Shown piece after piece: positions 1 through 8,000 of a DNA stretch of 17,818 nt (position 1 is its first letter; each line of letters begins with the position of its first letter). Source of the DNA: Erysipelotrichaceae bacterium UBA2227 (GTDB taxonomy: Bacteria > Bacillota_I > Bacilli_A > Erysipelotrichales > Erysipelotrichaceae); NCBI GenBank assembly GCA_002348095.1, contig DDYT01000013.1, forward strand, positions 1 through 17,818, given 5' to 3'. Made by a program: the position numbers and the translations under genes. Below the pieces are notes generated by a model, which worked only from the letters and a program-made list of their open reading frames with translations, made no database searches and was not told where the DNA came from.

Positions 1-233
1 CACAGATGGAAATTGAAGAATGGCATCGTCGATTGGGAAGCAGTGCTATCGCAGATTCTGTCCTGGATCGAATCATACCGAAATCACATCAACTCATCCT
101 TAAAGGTGAATCCATGCGTTCCAAAATTGACTAGTTAACGACCTTGAGCCATCCATTTTTCGGGTGGCTCTCATTTTCCGATAGAGTGGCTCTCAATGTC
201 CGATGCGCTGGCTCTATTTTGGCGACGTTATCA
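1..233 (+). mobile_element. right end of an IS21-family insertion sequence (partial)
   Basis: This is the 3' part of an IS21-like element. Seen: an istB tail (3-134) followed by about 100 bp of non-coding end. In that end the hexamer TGGCTC recurs at 165, 187 and 209, an exact 22-bp period, with similar flanking bases. IS21-family ends are known to carry several repeated transposase-binding boxes and to finish in CA. The stretch ends with TTATCA at 228-233, so read inward from the right the terminus is TGATAACGTCGCC. A 9-bp hairpin (146-154 with 162-170) lies just after istB but has no T-run. The boundary at 233 is inferred from the CA end and from where the neighbouring esterase stops matching its paralogue. 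istA, most of istB and the left end lie outside the window, so no target duplication can be checked. Confidence 0.75.
3..134 (+). CDS. istB: IS21-family IstB-like ATP-binding protein, C-terminal fragment
   Basis: Only the last 43 codons are in the window, read from base 3 to a TAG at 132-134. The visible tail has the pattern EEWHRRLGSSAIADSVLDRI followed by a LKGESMRSK ending. This resembles the usual C-terminus of IstB, the AAA+ ATPase helper of the IS21 transposase IstA, where an (A/V)xxxxDR(I/L) helix precedes a basic GESMR-type end. The Walker motifs lie outside the window. A second open frame starts at base 1 but its translation resembles nothing I know. The repeat-bearing IS terminus directly after the stop supports the call. 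Confidence 0.75.
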   Translation, partial: QMEIEEWHRRLGSSAIADSVLDRIIPKSHQLILKGESMRSKID

Positions 234-996
234 TTTTCGATACTGCAAGCCAGTTTAGTACTTCCTGGATCATTTCATCCCAATACTTCCACTGATGATC
301 ACCTGGGGATTCTTTGTAAGTCAGATCAAAGTTAAGCCTGCTGAGATGATTTTTCATCGTGATGTTTTGATCGTAAAGGAAATCCTCCGTACCGCACCAG
401 ATATATACCTTCGGTTTCGGTTGATTGGAATTTGATACTGTCTCTGCCAGAGCAAGCAGATCGTTATCACTGCCTTGCACATCATCTGCATCGCCGAAAA
501 TATTGAACCAGAAGCTGCCTTCTTCGGTATGCTGAAACTCACGGCAGATAGCCCGGACATCAAGTGCTCCGGAAAGGGAAGCAACGGCCGAAAACTTCTC
601 GGGCTTGGCCAATCCCAGTTTCAGAGCCCCATAACCGCCCATTGATAATCCGGCGGCGAAGTTATCTTCTCTGGCTTGTGAGAGCTGAGGGAAAAAGCTG
701 TGACAGATATCCGGCAGCTCTTTGGATATAAATGTCCAATAGTTATTGCCGTGGACCATGTCCGTATACCATCCCAAATGCGTCGTCGGCATGATGATGG
801 CAAGGTCATATTCACTGACATAGCGTTCGATCGAGGTCTGCCTGAGCCACACGGAATGATCATCGCTCATACCGTGAAGAAGATAAAGTACCGGGATTTT
901 TCTTTTGTCTGAGATTGGTTTCTGGGGTAGCAGTACGTTCATATTCATGCTCATGCCTAAAGTGTGGGAATAGAAACTGATTTCAAAAAGGGCCAT
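214..996 (-). CDS. alpha/beta-hydrolase esterase, EstA/tributyrin-esterase-like, 3' end altered by an IS
   Basis: A 260-residue predicted serine carboxylesterase of the putative-esterase family, which includes lactic-acid-bacterial tributyrin esterase EstA and S-formylglutathione-hydrolase-like enzymes. No signal peptide is visible, so it is likely cytoplasmic. Visible landmarks are the oxyanion HG at residues 41-42, the nucleophile elbow GLSMGG with Ser118, Asp205 in WCGTEDF, and His234 in GDHQWKYWD, a complete catalytic triad. An AAGGAG ribosome site lies just upstream of the ATG. It is the downstream partner of a paralogue that ends 28 bp away. The last six residues (MITSPK) and the TAG stop are read from the IS21 terminus and are absent from the paralogue. 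All catalytic residues precede the junction, so the enzyme may still be active. The natural substrate cannot be read from sequence. Confidence 0.88.
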   Translation of the reverse strand: MALFEISFYSHTLGMSMNMNVLLPQKPISDKRKIPVLYLLHGMSDDHSVWLRQTSIERYVSEYDLAIIMPTTHLGWYTDMVHGNNYWTFISKELPDICHSFFPQLSQAREDNFAAGLSMGGYGALKLGLAKPEKFSAVASLSGALDVRAICREFQHTEEGSFWFNIFGDADDVQGSDNDLLALAETVSNSNQPKPKVYIWCGTEDFLYDQNITMKNHLSRLNFDLTYKESPGDHQWKYWDEMIQEVLNWLAVSKMITSPK

Positions 997-1024
997 GGGA
1001 TATCTCCTTCAGATTGTATTATGC

Positions 1025-1795
1025 TTATTTTGAAATGGGCAGCCAGGCCAGAACTTCTTTGATCATCTGATCCCAATACTTCCACTGATGATCTCCGGAA
1101 GATACTTCATAGGTCAGATCGAAACTGAGATTGCTCAGATGATTTTTCATCGCTGTGTTATACTCATACAAGAAATCTTCGGTTCCGCACCACATGAATA
1201 TTTTTGGCTTTGGCTGATCTGACCTTGCCAGTTTGGATGCGACTGCGAATAAATCATTATCACTTCCCGCAATCTGAGCGACATCACCGAAGATCTGCGT
1301 CCAGTAAGGTTCACTCTTGGTGTTTATGAAGGTCAGAGTGCGCGAATAAACATCCACAGAGCCCGAAAGGGAGGCAATCGCAGAGAATCGCCCAGGCTTC
1401 CGTAATCCCAGTTTCAGAGCTCCGTAACCGCCCATGGAAAGCCCGGCCGCAAAGGTGTCTTCTCTTCTTTTGGACAGCTGAGGAAAGAAACTGTGACAGA
1501 TATCCGGCAGTTCTTCACTGATAAACGTCCAATATCTGTTTCCGGCGGCCATATCGGTATAAAATCCCAGATGTGTACTTGGCATGATGATGGCAAGGTT
1601 ATAATCGTTTGCATATCGTTCGATCGAAGTGTATCTTATCCATGCCGTATGATCATCACCCCGACCGTGAAGCAGATACAATACGGGAATATCCGTTTGA
1701 GACGATTCTTTATCTTTTGTCTGGGGCAGAATGACATTCATCTGCATGCTCATGCCTAAGGCATGGGAGTAAAAGCTGATTTCAAATAGGGCCAT
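1025..1795 (-). CDS. alpha/beta-hydrolase esterase, EstA/tributyrin-esterase-like
   Basis: A 256-residue paralogue of the gene at 214-996, in the same family of serine esterases acting on short acyl esters. The triad is intact: Ser120 in GLSMGGYG, Asp207 in WCGTEDF and His236 in GDHQWKYWD, with the oxyanion HG at 43-44. The two proteins share their first ten residues and most of the catalytic blocks. They differ mainly in a linker near residues 25-35 and in the cap region around 150-165. The start is the ATG at 1793-1795, preceded by a GGAGG site. It is the first gene of a two-gene unit read leftwards from the promoter at 1825-1853. It ends WLPISK, which shows where the downstream copy would have ended, or nearly so, before the IS insertion. 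Confidence 0.9.
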   Translation of the reverse strand: MALFEISFYSHALGMSMQMNVILPQTKDKESSQTDIPVLYLLHGRGDDHTAWIRYTSIERYANDYNLAIIMPSTHLGFYTDMAAGNRYWTFISEELPDICHSFFPQLSKRREDTFAAGLSMGGYGALKLGLRKPGRFSAIASLSGSVDVYSRTLTFINTKSEPYWTQIFGDVAQIAGSDNDLFAVASKLARSDQPKPKIFMWCGTEDFLYEYNTAMKNHLSNLSFDLTYEVSSGDHQWKYWDQMIKEVLAWLPISK

Positions 1796-1824
1796 AAATA
1801 CCTCCGCATAGCTGAATTACCTTC

Positions 1825-1853
1825 ATTGTATGTCTTTTGACTGTATGTTTCAA
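1825..1853 (-). promoter_or_regulatory. predicted sigma-A promoter for the esterase pair
   Basis: On the minus strand a TTGAAA -35 box (1848-1853) is followed by a 17-bp spacer and a TACAAT -10 box (1825-1830). It sits about 30 bp upstream of the ATG at 1795, leaving room for a short leader with the GGAGG site. Both boxes are one base from consensus. Confidence 0.65.
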
Positions 1854-1927
1854 TGTAAATCAGGGAGATAAGTTTTGTCGAAATGAAATTTTATTTAAAG
1901 AAATATCAGTTTGTGCAATGTCAAGAC

Positions 1928-1955
1928 TTGAAATCAATCTTAGTTCTGATAAAAT
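1928..1955 (+). promoter_or_regulatory. predicted sigma-A promoter for the three-gene unknown operon
   Basis: A TTGAAA -35 box (1928-1933), a 16-bp spacer and a TAAAAT -10 box (1950-1955) lie just upstream of an AGGAG ribosome site (1972-1976) and the ATG at 1983. It is back to back with the esterase promoter. The 187-bp gap between the two genes holds both promoters and nothing else I can recognise. Confidence 0.6.
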
Positions 1956-1982
1956 AAAACCCTATGAAAACAGGAGCATGCA

Positions 1983-2522
1983 ATGTTTAAAAATGTAGAG
2001 AAAAAAAGCAGTGAAGTTATTTTGACGGCCGGTCAGCGACAGGTCATTGCGGTAAAGGAAATGATCGCGTATTATATGGGAAGCAGGGTGGTCTGTGAGG
2101 AATTCGTTGAGATCGAACGTGATTTTGCGCCATTGCTTGACCCAGCGTACCGTCATCAGCTGTATCAGTCTTTGATTGAAGATCAGCAGATGATGGAACA
2201 GCTGATCAGATATGCTTTCGGAGAGTGGCCGGTGTTTCGAAATTTCGGATTTATCACGGCACAGCGTACCGTATCGGTGCTTAAAAAAGCACTAAAATCA
2301 ATTGAGGCTTTGAAAGATGCGCCGCTTGAAAGCAAAAAAGGTCTCAATGTCATTAAGTATTTGGTGGCCTATAAGTACTGTGTGGCGACTCTGATTAAAA
2401 ATAAATGTAAGTATTGGAATCTCTCTGATGAACCGGATTATCAGATATATCTTGAATATCTTGATAAGTTCATTTTTGAGGATAGTAAAGCTATCGAAGC
2501 ACGTTGGAGTCATGCGGGCTAG
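1983..2522 (+). CDS. hypothetical protein, helical, first gene of a three-gene operon
   Basis: A 179-residue protein I do not recognise. It has no signal peptide, membrane segment or catalytic motif that I can see. The composition suggests an all-helical cytoplasmic protein. Landmarks are a mid-protein block IRYAFGEWPVF (about residues 75-85) and a C-terminal helix VIKYLVAYKYCVATLIKNK (about 122-140). Both have a counterpart in the next gene (LPYCFYDG and HHLLVYKYEIAWVLHELIN), and a weaker one in the third, so the three may be old tandem duplicates. The ATG follows an AGGAG site at good spacing. The stop overlaps the ribosome site of the next gene, so the two are probably translationally linked. 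Function unknown. Confidence 0.8.
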   Translation: MFKNVEKKSSEVILTAGQRQVIAVKEMIAYYMGSRVVCEEFVEIERDFAPLLDPAYRHQLYQSLIEDQQMMEQLIRYAFGEWPVFRNFGFITAQRTVSVLKKALKSIEALKDAPLESKKGLNVIKYLVAYKYCVATLIKNKCKYWNLSDEPDYQIYLEYLDKFIFEDSKAIEARWSHAG

Positions 2523-2533
2523 GAGGGTTATCG

Positions 2534-3139
2534 ATGAGTCTGAAACGTTTCTTACCGCAGTTTGAAATCGATAAGTTCGAATACATTGAAAATGTGGTCA
2601 ACTGGCTGGATTTTCGTCATGATCCCAAGGCGTTTCTATCGCCTGAAAACATGCCTGCGAAGAAAGCGCTGATCGAAGAGATCATCAAGGGATTTGTGCA
2701 TAATGAGTTTCACAATGCGGTATTCGATGTATTGCCCTATTGTTTTTATGACGGAACGATACACGGTGATTTCGGTCACTTCCCATATCTGGAACCGATG
2801 GTCGAAATGATGGAAGAGGAAGAGGCGTACGTACAAAACGTTTTAGACGTGAATTCGGTAGAATATTATGAAGTCGTCACGTATGCCGATCAGCTGATGC
2901 TTTATTCGCGCTGTGCACGCTATGACATCATGGATCGCATCATCTACAGCCGAAATCATCCGCCGGTCAATTCGGGAATCGACTTACAGCTGGCCCACCA
3001 TCTGCTTGTCTATAAGTATGAGATTGCCTGGGTACTTCATGAACTGATCAATCTTTTTGAAATTGAGGGCATGGACGGTTACCGTGATCATTTCCGTGAA
3101 TTTATGTTAAGAAATCCGAATTTTAACCTGAAGAAGTAG
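2534..3139 (+). CDS. hypothetical acidic helical protein, second gene of the operon
   Basis: A 201-residue protein of unknown function. The frame is open from an ATG at 2504, but the start at 2534 (MSLKRFLPQ) is chosen because AGGAGG at 2521-2526 sits 7 bp before it and overlaps the stop of the previous gene. No transmembrane or signal segment is seen. It is rich in aromatic and acidic residues, with a run MMEEEEAYV mid-protein and several His/Asp/Glu-rich stretches (HGDFGHF, RYDIMDRII). These could bind a metal but match no motif I know. A C-terminal LLVYKYEIAW block parallels LVAYKYCVAT in the upstream gene, suggesting distant paralogy. It is followed after one base by the third gene. Confidence 0.8.
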   Translation: MSLKRFLPQFEIDKFEYIENVVNWLDFRHDPKAFLSPENMPAKKALIEEIIKGFVHNEFHNAVFDVLPYCFYDGTIHGDFGHFPYLEPMVEMMEEEEAYVQNVLDVNSVEYYEVVTYADQLMLYSRCARYDIMDRIIYSRNHPPVNSGIDLQLAHHLLVYKYEIAWVLHELINLFEIEGMDGYRDHFREFMLRNPNFNLKK

Positions 3140-3140
3140 T

Positions 3141-3671
3141 ATGTTTGACGGGTTCTATAAACGAAAAGACGCGGAAGCGGTCGAACTTGAGGAAAAGCTG
3201 GATAAGGATCTGTTGGAACAGATGCTTTTCGCCTTGAAAGATGAGTCATTTTATACCGATCCGGACAGTCTGGCACTGTATTGCAAGGTCGATCTGACCG
3301 TCAGGGAGCCAAACAAACCCATATTGTATCTCGATCGGTGTTATGATGTGCTGCATCGCTTGCAGGATTGCGCTGAGGAAAGCCTGATGAATGAATACGA
3401 TCCGTCAAAGCGGGCGAAGAAGTACATCAAAGCTTTGCGCAATCTTTCCTTATCCACGCAGGTCAGTCTGTTTTCGGTCGAAAGCAAGAAACACCGCATT
3501 CAGAGACTGGCCGGCGATATCGATACGGAGATCTTTGTTCTGCTGACGCGGTTTCGGATTTCGGCCTGTCAGTTACTGAAAGAAATATTTGAGAGCTATG
3601 ATATCCGGGTGTATCCCAAACTGATCAAAGGAATATCCGCTATTTTAAGTACAGCTAAGTATTCTGTGTAA
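3141..3671 (+). CDS. hypothetical helical protein, third gene of the operon
   Basis: A 176-residue protein of unknown function that starts one base after the stop of the preceding gene, with only a weak GAAG-type ribosome site. That spacing implies translational coupling. It is charged at the N-terminus (FYKRKDAEAVELEEKLDKD) and looks helical throughout, with no membrane or secretion signal. A LYCKVDLTV block near residue 45 and a C-terminal LLTRFRISACQLLKEIFESY helix occupy the same relative positions as the paired blocks of the two upstream proteins. It is therefore probably a third, more diverged member of the same family. A strong intrinsic terminator directly follows and closes the operon. 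Confidence 0.78.
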   Translation: MFDGFYKRKDAEAVELEEKLDKDLLEQMLFALKDESFYTDPDSLALYCKVDLTVREPNKPILYLDRCYDVLHRLQDCAEESLMNEYDPSKRAKKYIKALRNLSLSTQVSLFSVESKKHRIQRLAGDIDTEIFVLLTRFRISACQLLKEIFESYDIRVYPKLIKGISAILSTAKYSV

Positions 3672-3674
3672 AAT

Positions 3675-3698
3675 GAGATGAAAATCATCTCTTTTTTT
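3675..3698 (+). terminator. intrinsic terminator of the unknown operon
   Basis: A perfect 7-bp stem (GAGATGA with TCATCTC), a 3-base loop and a run of seven T begin 3 bp after the stop codon at 3669-3671. Confidence 0.85.
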
Positions 3699-3711
3699 AT
3701 GATATGATTAA

Positions 3712-3717
3712 TATAAT
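3712..3717 (+). promoter_or_regulatory. possible -10 box of the iron-sulfur protein gene
   Basis: A perfect TATAAT lies 20 bp upstream of the chosen ATG (3737). No good -35 box is found at the usual distance; that position falls in the T-run of the preceding terminator. The next gene needs its own promoter because a terminator lies just before it, so this is the best candidate, but it is weak. A start this close would leave a very short leader. Confidence 0.3.
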
Positions 3718-3736
3718 CAATGTATCGGAGGTAACC

Positions 3737-4987
3737 ATGGGACACATTACTTCACGCAGTCATTACGATAATCTTATTGCCCGGCTCAATCGCTTTCCCC
3801 AAGGCGCACCCCCCAGTGAGACGCTCTACAAACTGCTCAGCGTGCTTTTCAGCGAGCAGGAAGCACAGTTTGTTTCGCTGTTGCCCGTACAGGCATTTAC
3901 GGTGCAAACCGCGTCTAAACGCTCCGGAAAGTCCGTTGCGGAGTGCGAAGAAATCCTGGATGGCCTGGCATCACGTGCCATATTGCTGGACTGGGAAAAG
4001 GAAGGGGAAAAATTCTACATCCTGCCGCCGCCGATGGCCGGTTGGATCGAGTTTTCGATGATGCGCATCCGTGAAGATATCGATCAGCACAGTCTGGGGC
4101 AGCTGTTATATCAGTATATGAATGTGGAGGAAGATTTTGTCCGCAATCTGTTTTTCGGTTCGGACACCAAAATCGTCCGGGCATTTGTCAATGAGGAATC
4201 CCTCAATGAAAATATCCTGGAAATCATGGATTATGAACGTGCATCTCATGTGATCGACAGTGCCGAACACATTGGTATCGGCGTATGTTACTGCCGTCAT
4301 AAAATGGAGCATGTCGGCAAGGACTGTGATGCTCCAAAGGAAATATGCATGACCTTTGGCAATGTGGCGGACTCACTGATTCGGGCCGGCTATGCGCGAA
4401 GGGTAGAGAAAGAGGAATGCCGTGACTTGCTCGAAGTGGCATATTCGCACAATCTTGTACAGATCGGCGAAAACAATCAGCAGGGCGTTTCCTTTATATG
4501 TAACTGCTGCGGGTGCTGTTGCGAGGCACTTCTGGCGGCGAAGAAATTCGGTACGACCGCAACCATCGCGACGACCAACTTTTTGCCCGAGGTCGATCAT
4601 GATCTGTGTACGCAGTGTTCGTTGTGCGTCTCATCCTGTCCGATGGATGCTTTGAGCTTTATTGACGGAAAGCTGACGTTGGATGTCGATATGTGTCTGG
4701 GTTGCGGTGTGTGTGTGCGCAACTGCAGTTTCGATGCGTTGAAACTGGTTCAGAAAGAAGCCCGGACGATCACGCCGGTCAGCAGTGCTCATCGCATCGT
4801 GATGATGGCCATTGATAAAGGCATGTTGGGTCAGCTGATGTATGACAATGCTTCCTTGGCCTCTCATCGGTTTTTGGCCTCAGTGGTCAATGTGATCCTC
4901 TCACTTCCCCCGGCCAAGCAGCTGTTGGCCAATAAGCAAATCCGCTCAAAATACGTGGCGAAACTGCTTGAAAAAAATCTCGATTAA
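3737..4987 (+). CDS. multi-cysteine 4Fe-4S ferredoxin-type protein
   Basis: A 416-residue cytoplasmic iron-sulfur protein, probably an electron carrier or redox subunit; its partner is unknown. The start at 3737 is preferred over an in-frame ATG at 3704 because GGAGGT lies 5 bp before it. Domains in order: an N-terminal helical, possibly winged-helix region (about 1-110); a first cysteine cluster (Cys184, 186, 197, 204) in a GVCYCRHKM context; a dense cluster CNCCGCCC (255-262); then two classic ferredoxin sites CxxCxxCxxxC at 291-301 and 320-330; and a 75-residue helical tail. The C-terminal sites should each hold a 4Fe-4S cluster. The two upstream clusters may bind a further cluster or another metal. 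Proteins with this layout are known as uncharacterised 4Fe-4S proteins in anaerobes. It has its own terminator and no redox partner next to it. Confidence 0.85.
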   Translation: MGHITSRSHYDNLIARLNRFPQGAPPSETLYKLLSVLFSEQEAQFVSLLPVQAFTVQTASKRSGKSVAECEEILDGLASRAILLDWEKEGEKFYILPPPMAGWIEFSMMRIREDIDQHSLGQLLYQYMNVEEDFVRNLFFGSDTKIVRAFVNEESLNENILEIMDYERASHVIDSAEHIGIGVCYCRHKMEHVGKDCDAPKEICMTFGNVADSLIRAGYARRVEKEECRDLLEVAYSHNLVQIGENNQQGVSFICNCCGCCCEALLAAKKFGTTATIATTNFLPEVDHDLCTQCSLCVSSCPMDALSFIDGKLTLDVDMCLGCGVCVRNCSFDALKLVQKEARTITPVSSAHRIVMMAIDKGMLGQLMYDNASLASHRFLASVVNVILSLPPAKQLLANKQIRSKYVAKLLEKNLD

Positions 4988-5010
4988 CCGGCTTATCTGC
5001 CGGTTTTATT
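4986..5010 (+). terminator. intrinsic terminator after the iron-sulfur protein gene
   Basis: A 7-bp stem AACCGGC/GCCGGTT with a 6-base loop is followed by a T-rich tail. The stem begins within the TAA stop codon (4985-4987). Confidence 0.75.
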
Positions 5011-5039
5011 ATTATGTTCACAAATTTATTAAGAGCATA

Positions 5040-5068
5040 TTGTATTGTGATAACGAATAAGATAAAAT
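5040..5068 (+). promoter_or_regulatory. predicted promoter of the giant protease gene
   Basis: A TTGTAT -35 box (5040-5045), a 17-bp spacer and a TAAAAT -10 box (5063-5068) lie upstream of a GTGGGGG ribosome site and the ATG at 5098. An open frame starting at 5014 would run through this promoter, which supports the later start. Confidence 0.5.
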
Positions 5069-5097
5069 CAAATCATACAAGTGGGGGTTTATCACTT

Positions 5098-8000
5098 ATG
5101 AACATAATGAAGCGGGTTTTCGTGCTATCAATGATTATCATATCATTGATTTTTTCGTCTTTGCCATCAAACATCACGGTTGAAGCCAAAGGCGGGTTCA
5201 GTAAAATTTCTGACAACATTCATCCGAAACTGGGACCTTCGCTCAACGGAGCTTTCAACAATAAATCCGCAGCGATCAAGGGGATCGAGCCAGTCAAAAA
5301 GAATACCGAGAAACTTCACGTTTACATTGAATTTGACCATCCTTCGATAAAAGAAGCAGTGTCAAACCAAGGTGAAATCAAAAATATCAGCGATGAATAT
5401 CAGCTGATCGAAGCGGTCCTGCCTGCCGGGGCCATTGCGGGATTATTGAACAATCCGCACGTTCTGTCTGTCAAAGAAGTCATGAAACCCATGGTTCAAA
5501 GAGGATACACGATGACCGAAGGTTTCTATGATGTGGGCGGACAGGGCATTTCCACCTATCTGAAACTCAATGGCAAAGCCGGTGACGGCATGAAAATCGG
5601 TGTCATTTCCGATGGTGTCGACGGACTGGCTACGGCCATCAGCTACGGGGAAATTCCGCAAAATGTCACCATTCTCAATAATCGCGTCGGCGGTGCCGAA
5701 GGTACCGCGATGCTTGAAATCGTGCATGACCTTGCGCCTAATGCCCAGCTGTACTTTCATGACTGCGGCAACAGCTCTTTGGACTTCATTGAAGCCATCA
5801 ATGCCTTGGCGGCTGCCGGTGTGGATATCATCATTGACGATATCGTATACTTGGATGAGCCGTTCTTCGAAGACAGCATCATCGCCAAGCACATCAACCA
5901 GCTCGTCACTTCGACCGGGCTGCTCTATGTATCCGCCGCCGGAAATCACGCCCTGGGACATGTTCAGTCTCTCTACCGGCCGACATTGCGCGGCTCGGTG
6001 TATGAGCATGACTTCACAACAACGCTTAGCGGTGTTCAGCGCATGGAAATCACGATCGAACCCAATGCATCCGTGATCGTCATGCTTCAGTGGAATGAAC
6101 CATTTAAAAACTCTTCGAAAGATATCGAACTGGCCGTATGCTCTGACAACAGCACCCAGTATTGTTTTGTTTCCGAGAACTATCAGCAGGGATCGGGTTA
6201 TGATCCGCTCGAATATCTGGAACTCGTCAATACAACAGGGGCACCTCTTAAGCAGTACGTAACCGTGTACAGCACGACCCCCTATAGCAATGTGACATTT
6301 GAAATTTACCTCTTTGGCAATGCCAGTGTTTCAAAATACGGAACACGGACGGACTCCACTTTTGGGCACTCGACTGCGGCCAACGTAATTTCTGTGGCAG
6401 CGGTAAACAGCGAGATGATGTCAATCGTCAGTCCGTATTCTTCGCAGGGACCCTTTACCATGGTCAACGGAACCACCCGCAACAAGCCGGATTTTACCGG
6501 CGTGGACTGTGTGAGTGTGTCCGGTGCCGGTGGGTTCGGCCGTGAATTTTGCGGTACCAGCGCTGCTTCTCCGCACATCGGAGCAATTGCGGCACTAATG
6601 TGGTCCAATAACCGAACGCTGACCCGTGCTCAGCTGATCGATGCCATGAAAGCAAAAGCAGTCGATATTTATACGACCGGATTTGATTATCAGTCCGGAC
6701 ACGGCCTGATTCATCTCGGTGTTTACAGCAATGAGATAACGATTCCCAAAAATGAATTCTTTGACTATACTTTTGTTTTTGATAAGCCGGGGAATTTTAC
6801 GGCTGACAGCACCTCGATTCTTTCAGTAACATCAACTTTGCAACAGAGTATCAATATTAACGGAGTGACATACTATCAGTATTCCGTCCGTTTAAAAGGT
6901 CTGATTGACGGATCGACGATTTTGCGGTTTACCGCTACCGATTCGACCGTGTTAATGCGGCAGAAAATCGCCGTCTCTCTGCGAATGCTTGACTTCTTCT
7001 TTGATGATGATCGGACGATTTATATACAAAACGGGAAATCAGCGAAACTGACCGTCTTGCCCTATCCCAGCAATGCCAATAACGCAAGTTTTACATACTC
7101 TACTTCCAATTCAGCCGTAGCAACGGTAGATTCTTCCGGAAATATCACCGCAAAAACCACTGGTTCCGTACAGATCACGGTCCGCCACAACGCAACCAAC
7201 ATGTTCCTTACCCAAACGGTCAAAACCGGTATCATGACGACCGGACTGGCCATTTCACCTTCGAAAGGATCGGTGTATATCGGGGAGTCGATGCAGTTGA
7301 GTGCGGTTTTCACCCCGTCCAACGCAACCTATAAGACGGTTACCTGGAGCACCAATAACGATTGTGCTTCAATCGATGCCAACGGCAGACTGACCGGTCT
7401 GCGGGGTTGCAGCGTATTGGTGAACGCACAATCGGCGGATGGCGCCATTGGAAGTGCGACGATTACGGTCATCGAACCGCTTGTATCAATTTCTTTCACA
7501 CAAGAGAAGTATTCGTTTTATTATGCCGGCAAGACGTTCACGCGTGATCTTCTGCTCAACAGACAGCCAAGTACGTCCAACGAGCCGAATCTGATATGGC
7601 AGTCATCCAATCCGGATGTCATTGAGACAGACAACACCGGAAAACTTACGATCAAGGGCGCAGGTGATGCGATCATCACGGTCAGCGGTCCCAATCAGGT
7701 ATCTGCTCAGACGGAAGTCAGTGTGCAGTTACAGCCATACACGATTCCGGTGACAGTCGAGCGTAACGGAAAAGTTACTCCGGCTGCCTATTCGATCAAA
7801 GCACTGTACGGGGATCAGCTCACAATCGATCAGCTGAAAGAACTGTACCATCAGGCGATGGTACTGCCGGCCGGTGCAGAAGTGTTCTTTTACCGCAAGC
7901 TTTCGACGGATCTGTTTGGAATTACCGACACACTGACCATAGATAAAGATATGTACCTTCAGGCGATTGAAATGCCGATATTGGCAACTTCGCTCCGCAT

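Noticed and set aside
1..138. A second open frame from base 1 ending at TAA near 138
   Set aside because: Its translation resembles no known protein, while the frame from base 3 gives a convincing IstB tail.
146..170. Terminator after istB
   Set aside because: The 9-bp hairpin is real but no T-run follows on either strand, so it is described only as part of the IS end.
144..335. A 63-codon plus-strand open frame across the IS end
   Set aside because: It spans the IS/esterase junction, lies antisense to the esterase tail, and has no ribosome site or recognisable product.
5014..5097. Longer N-terminus for the protease
   Set aside because: It would run through the predicted promoter, lacks a ribosome site, and would bury the signal peptide 28 residues inside the protein.
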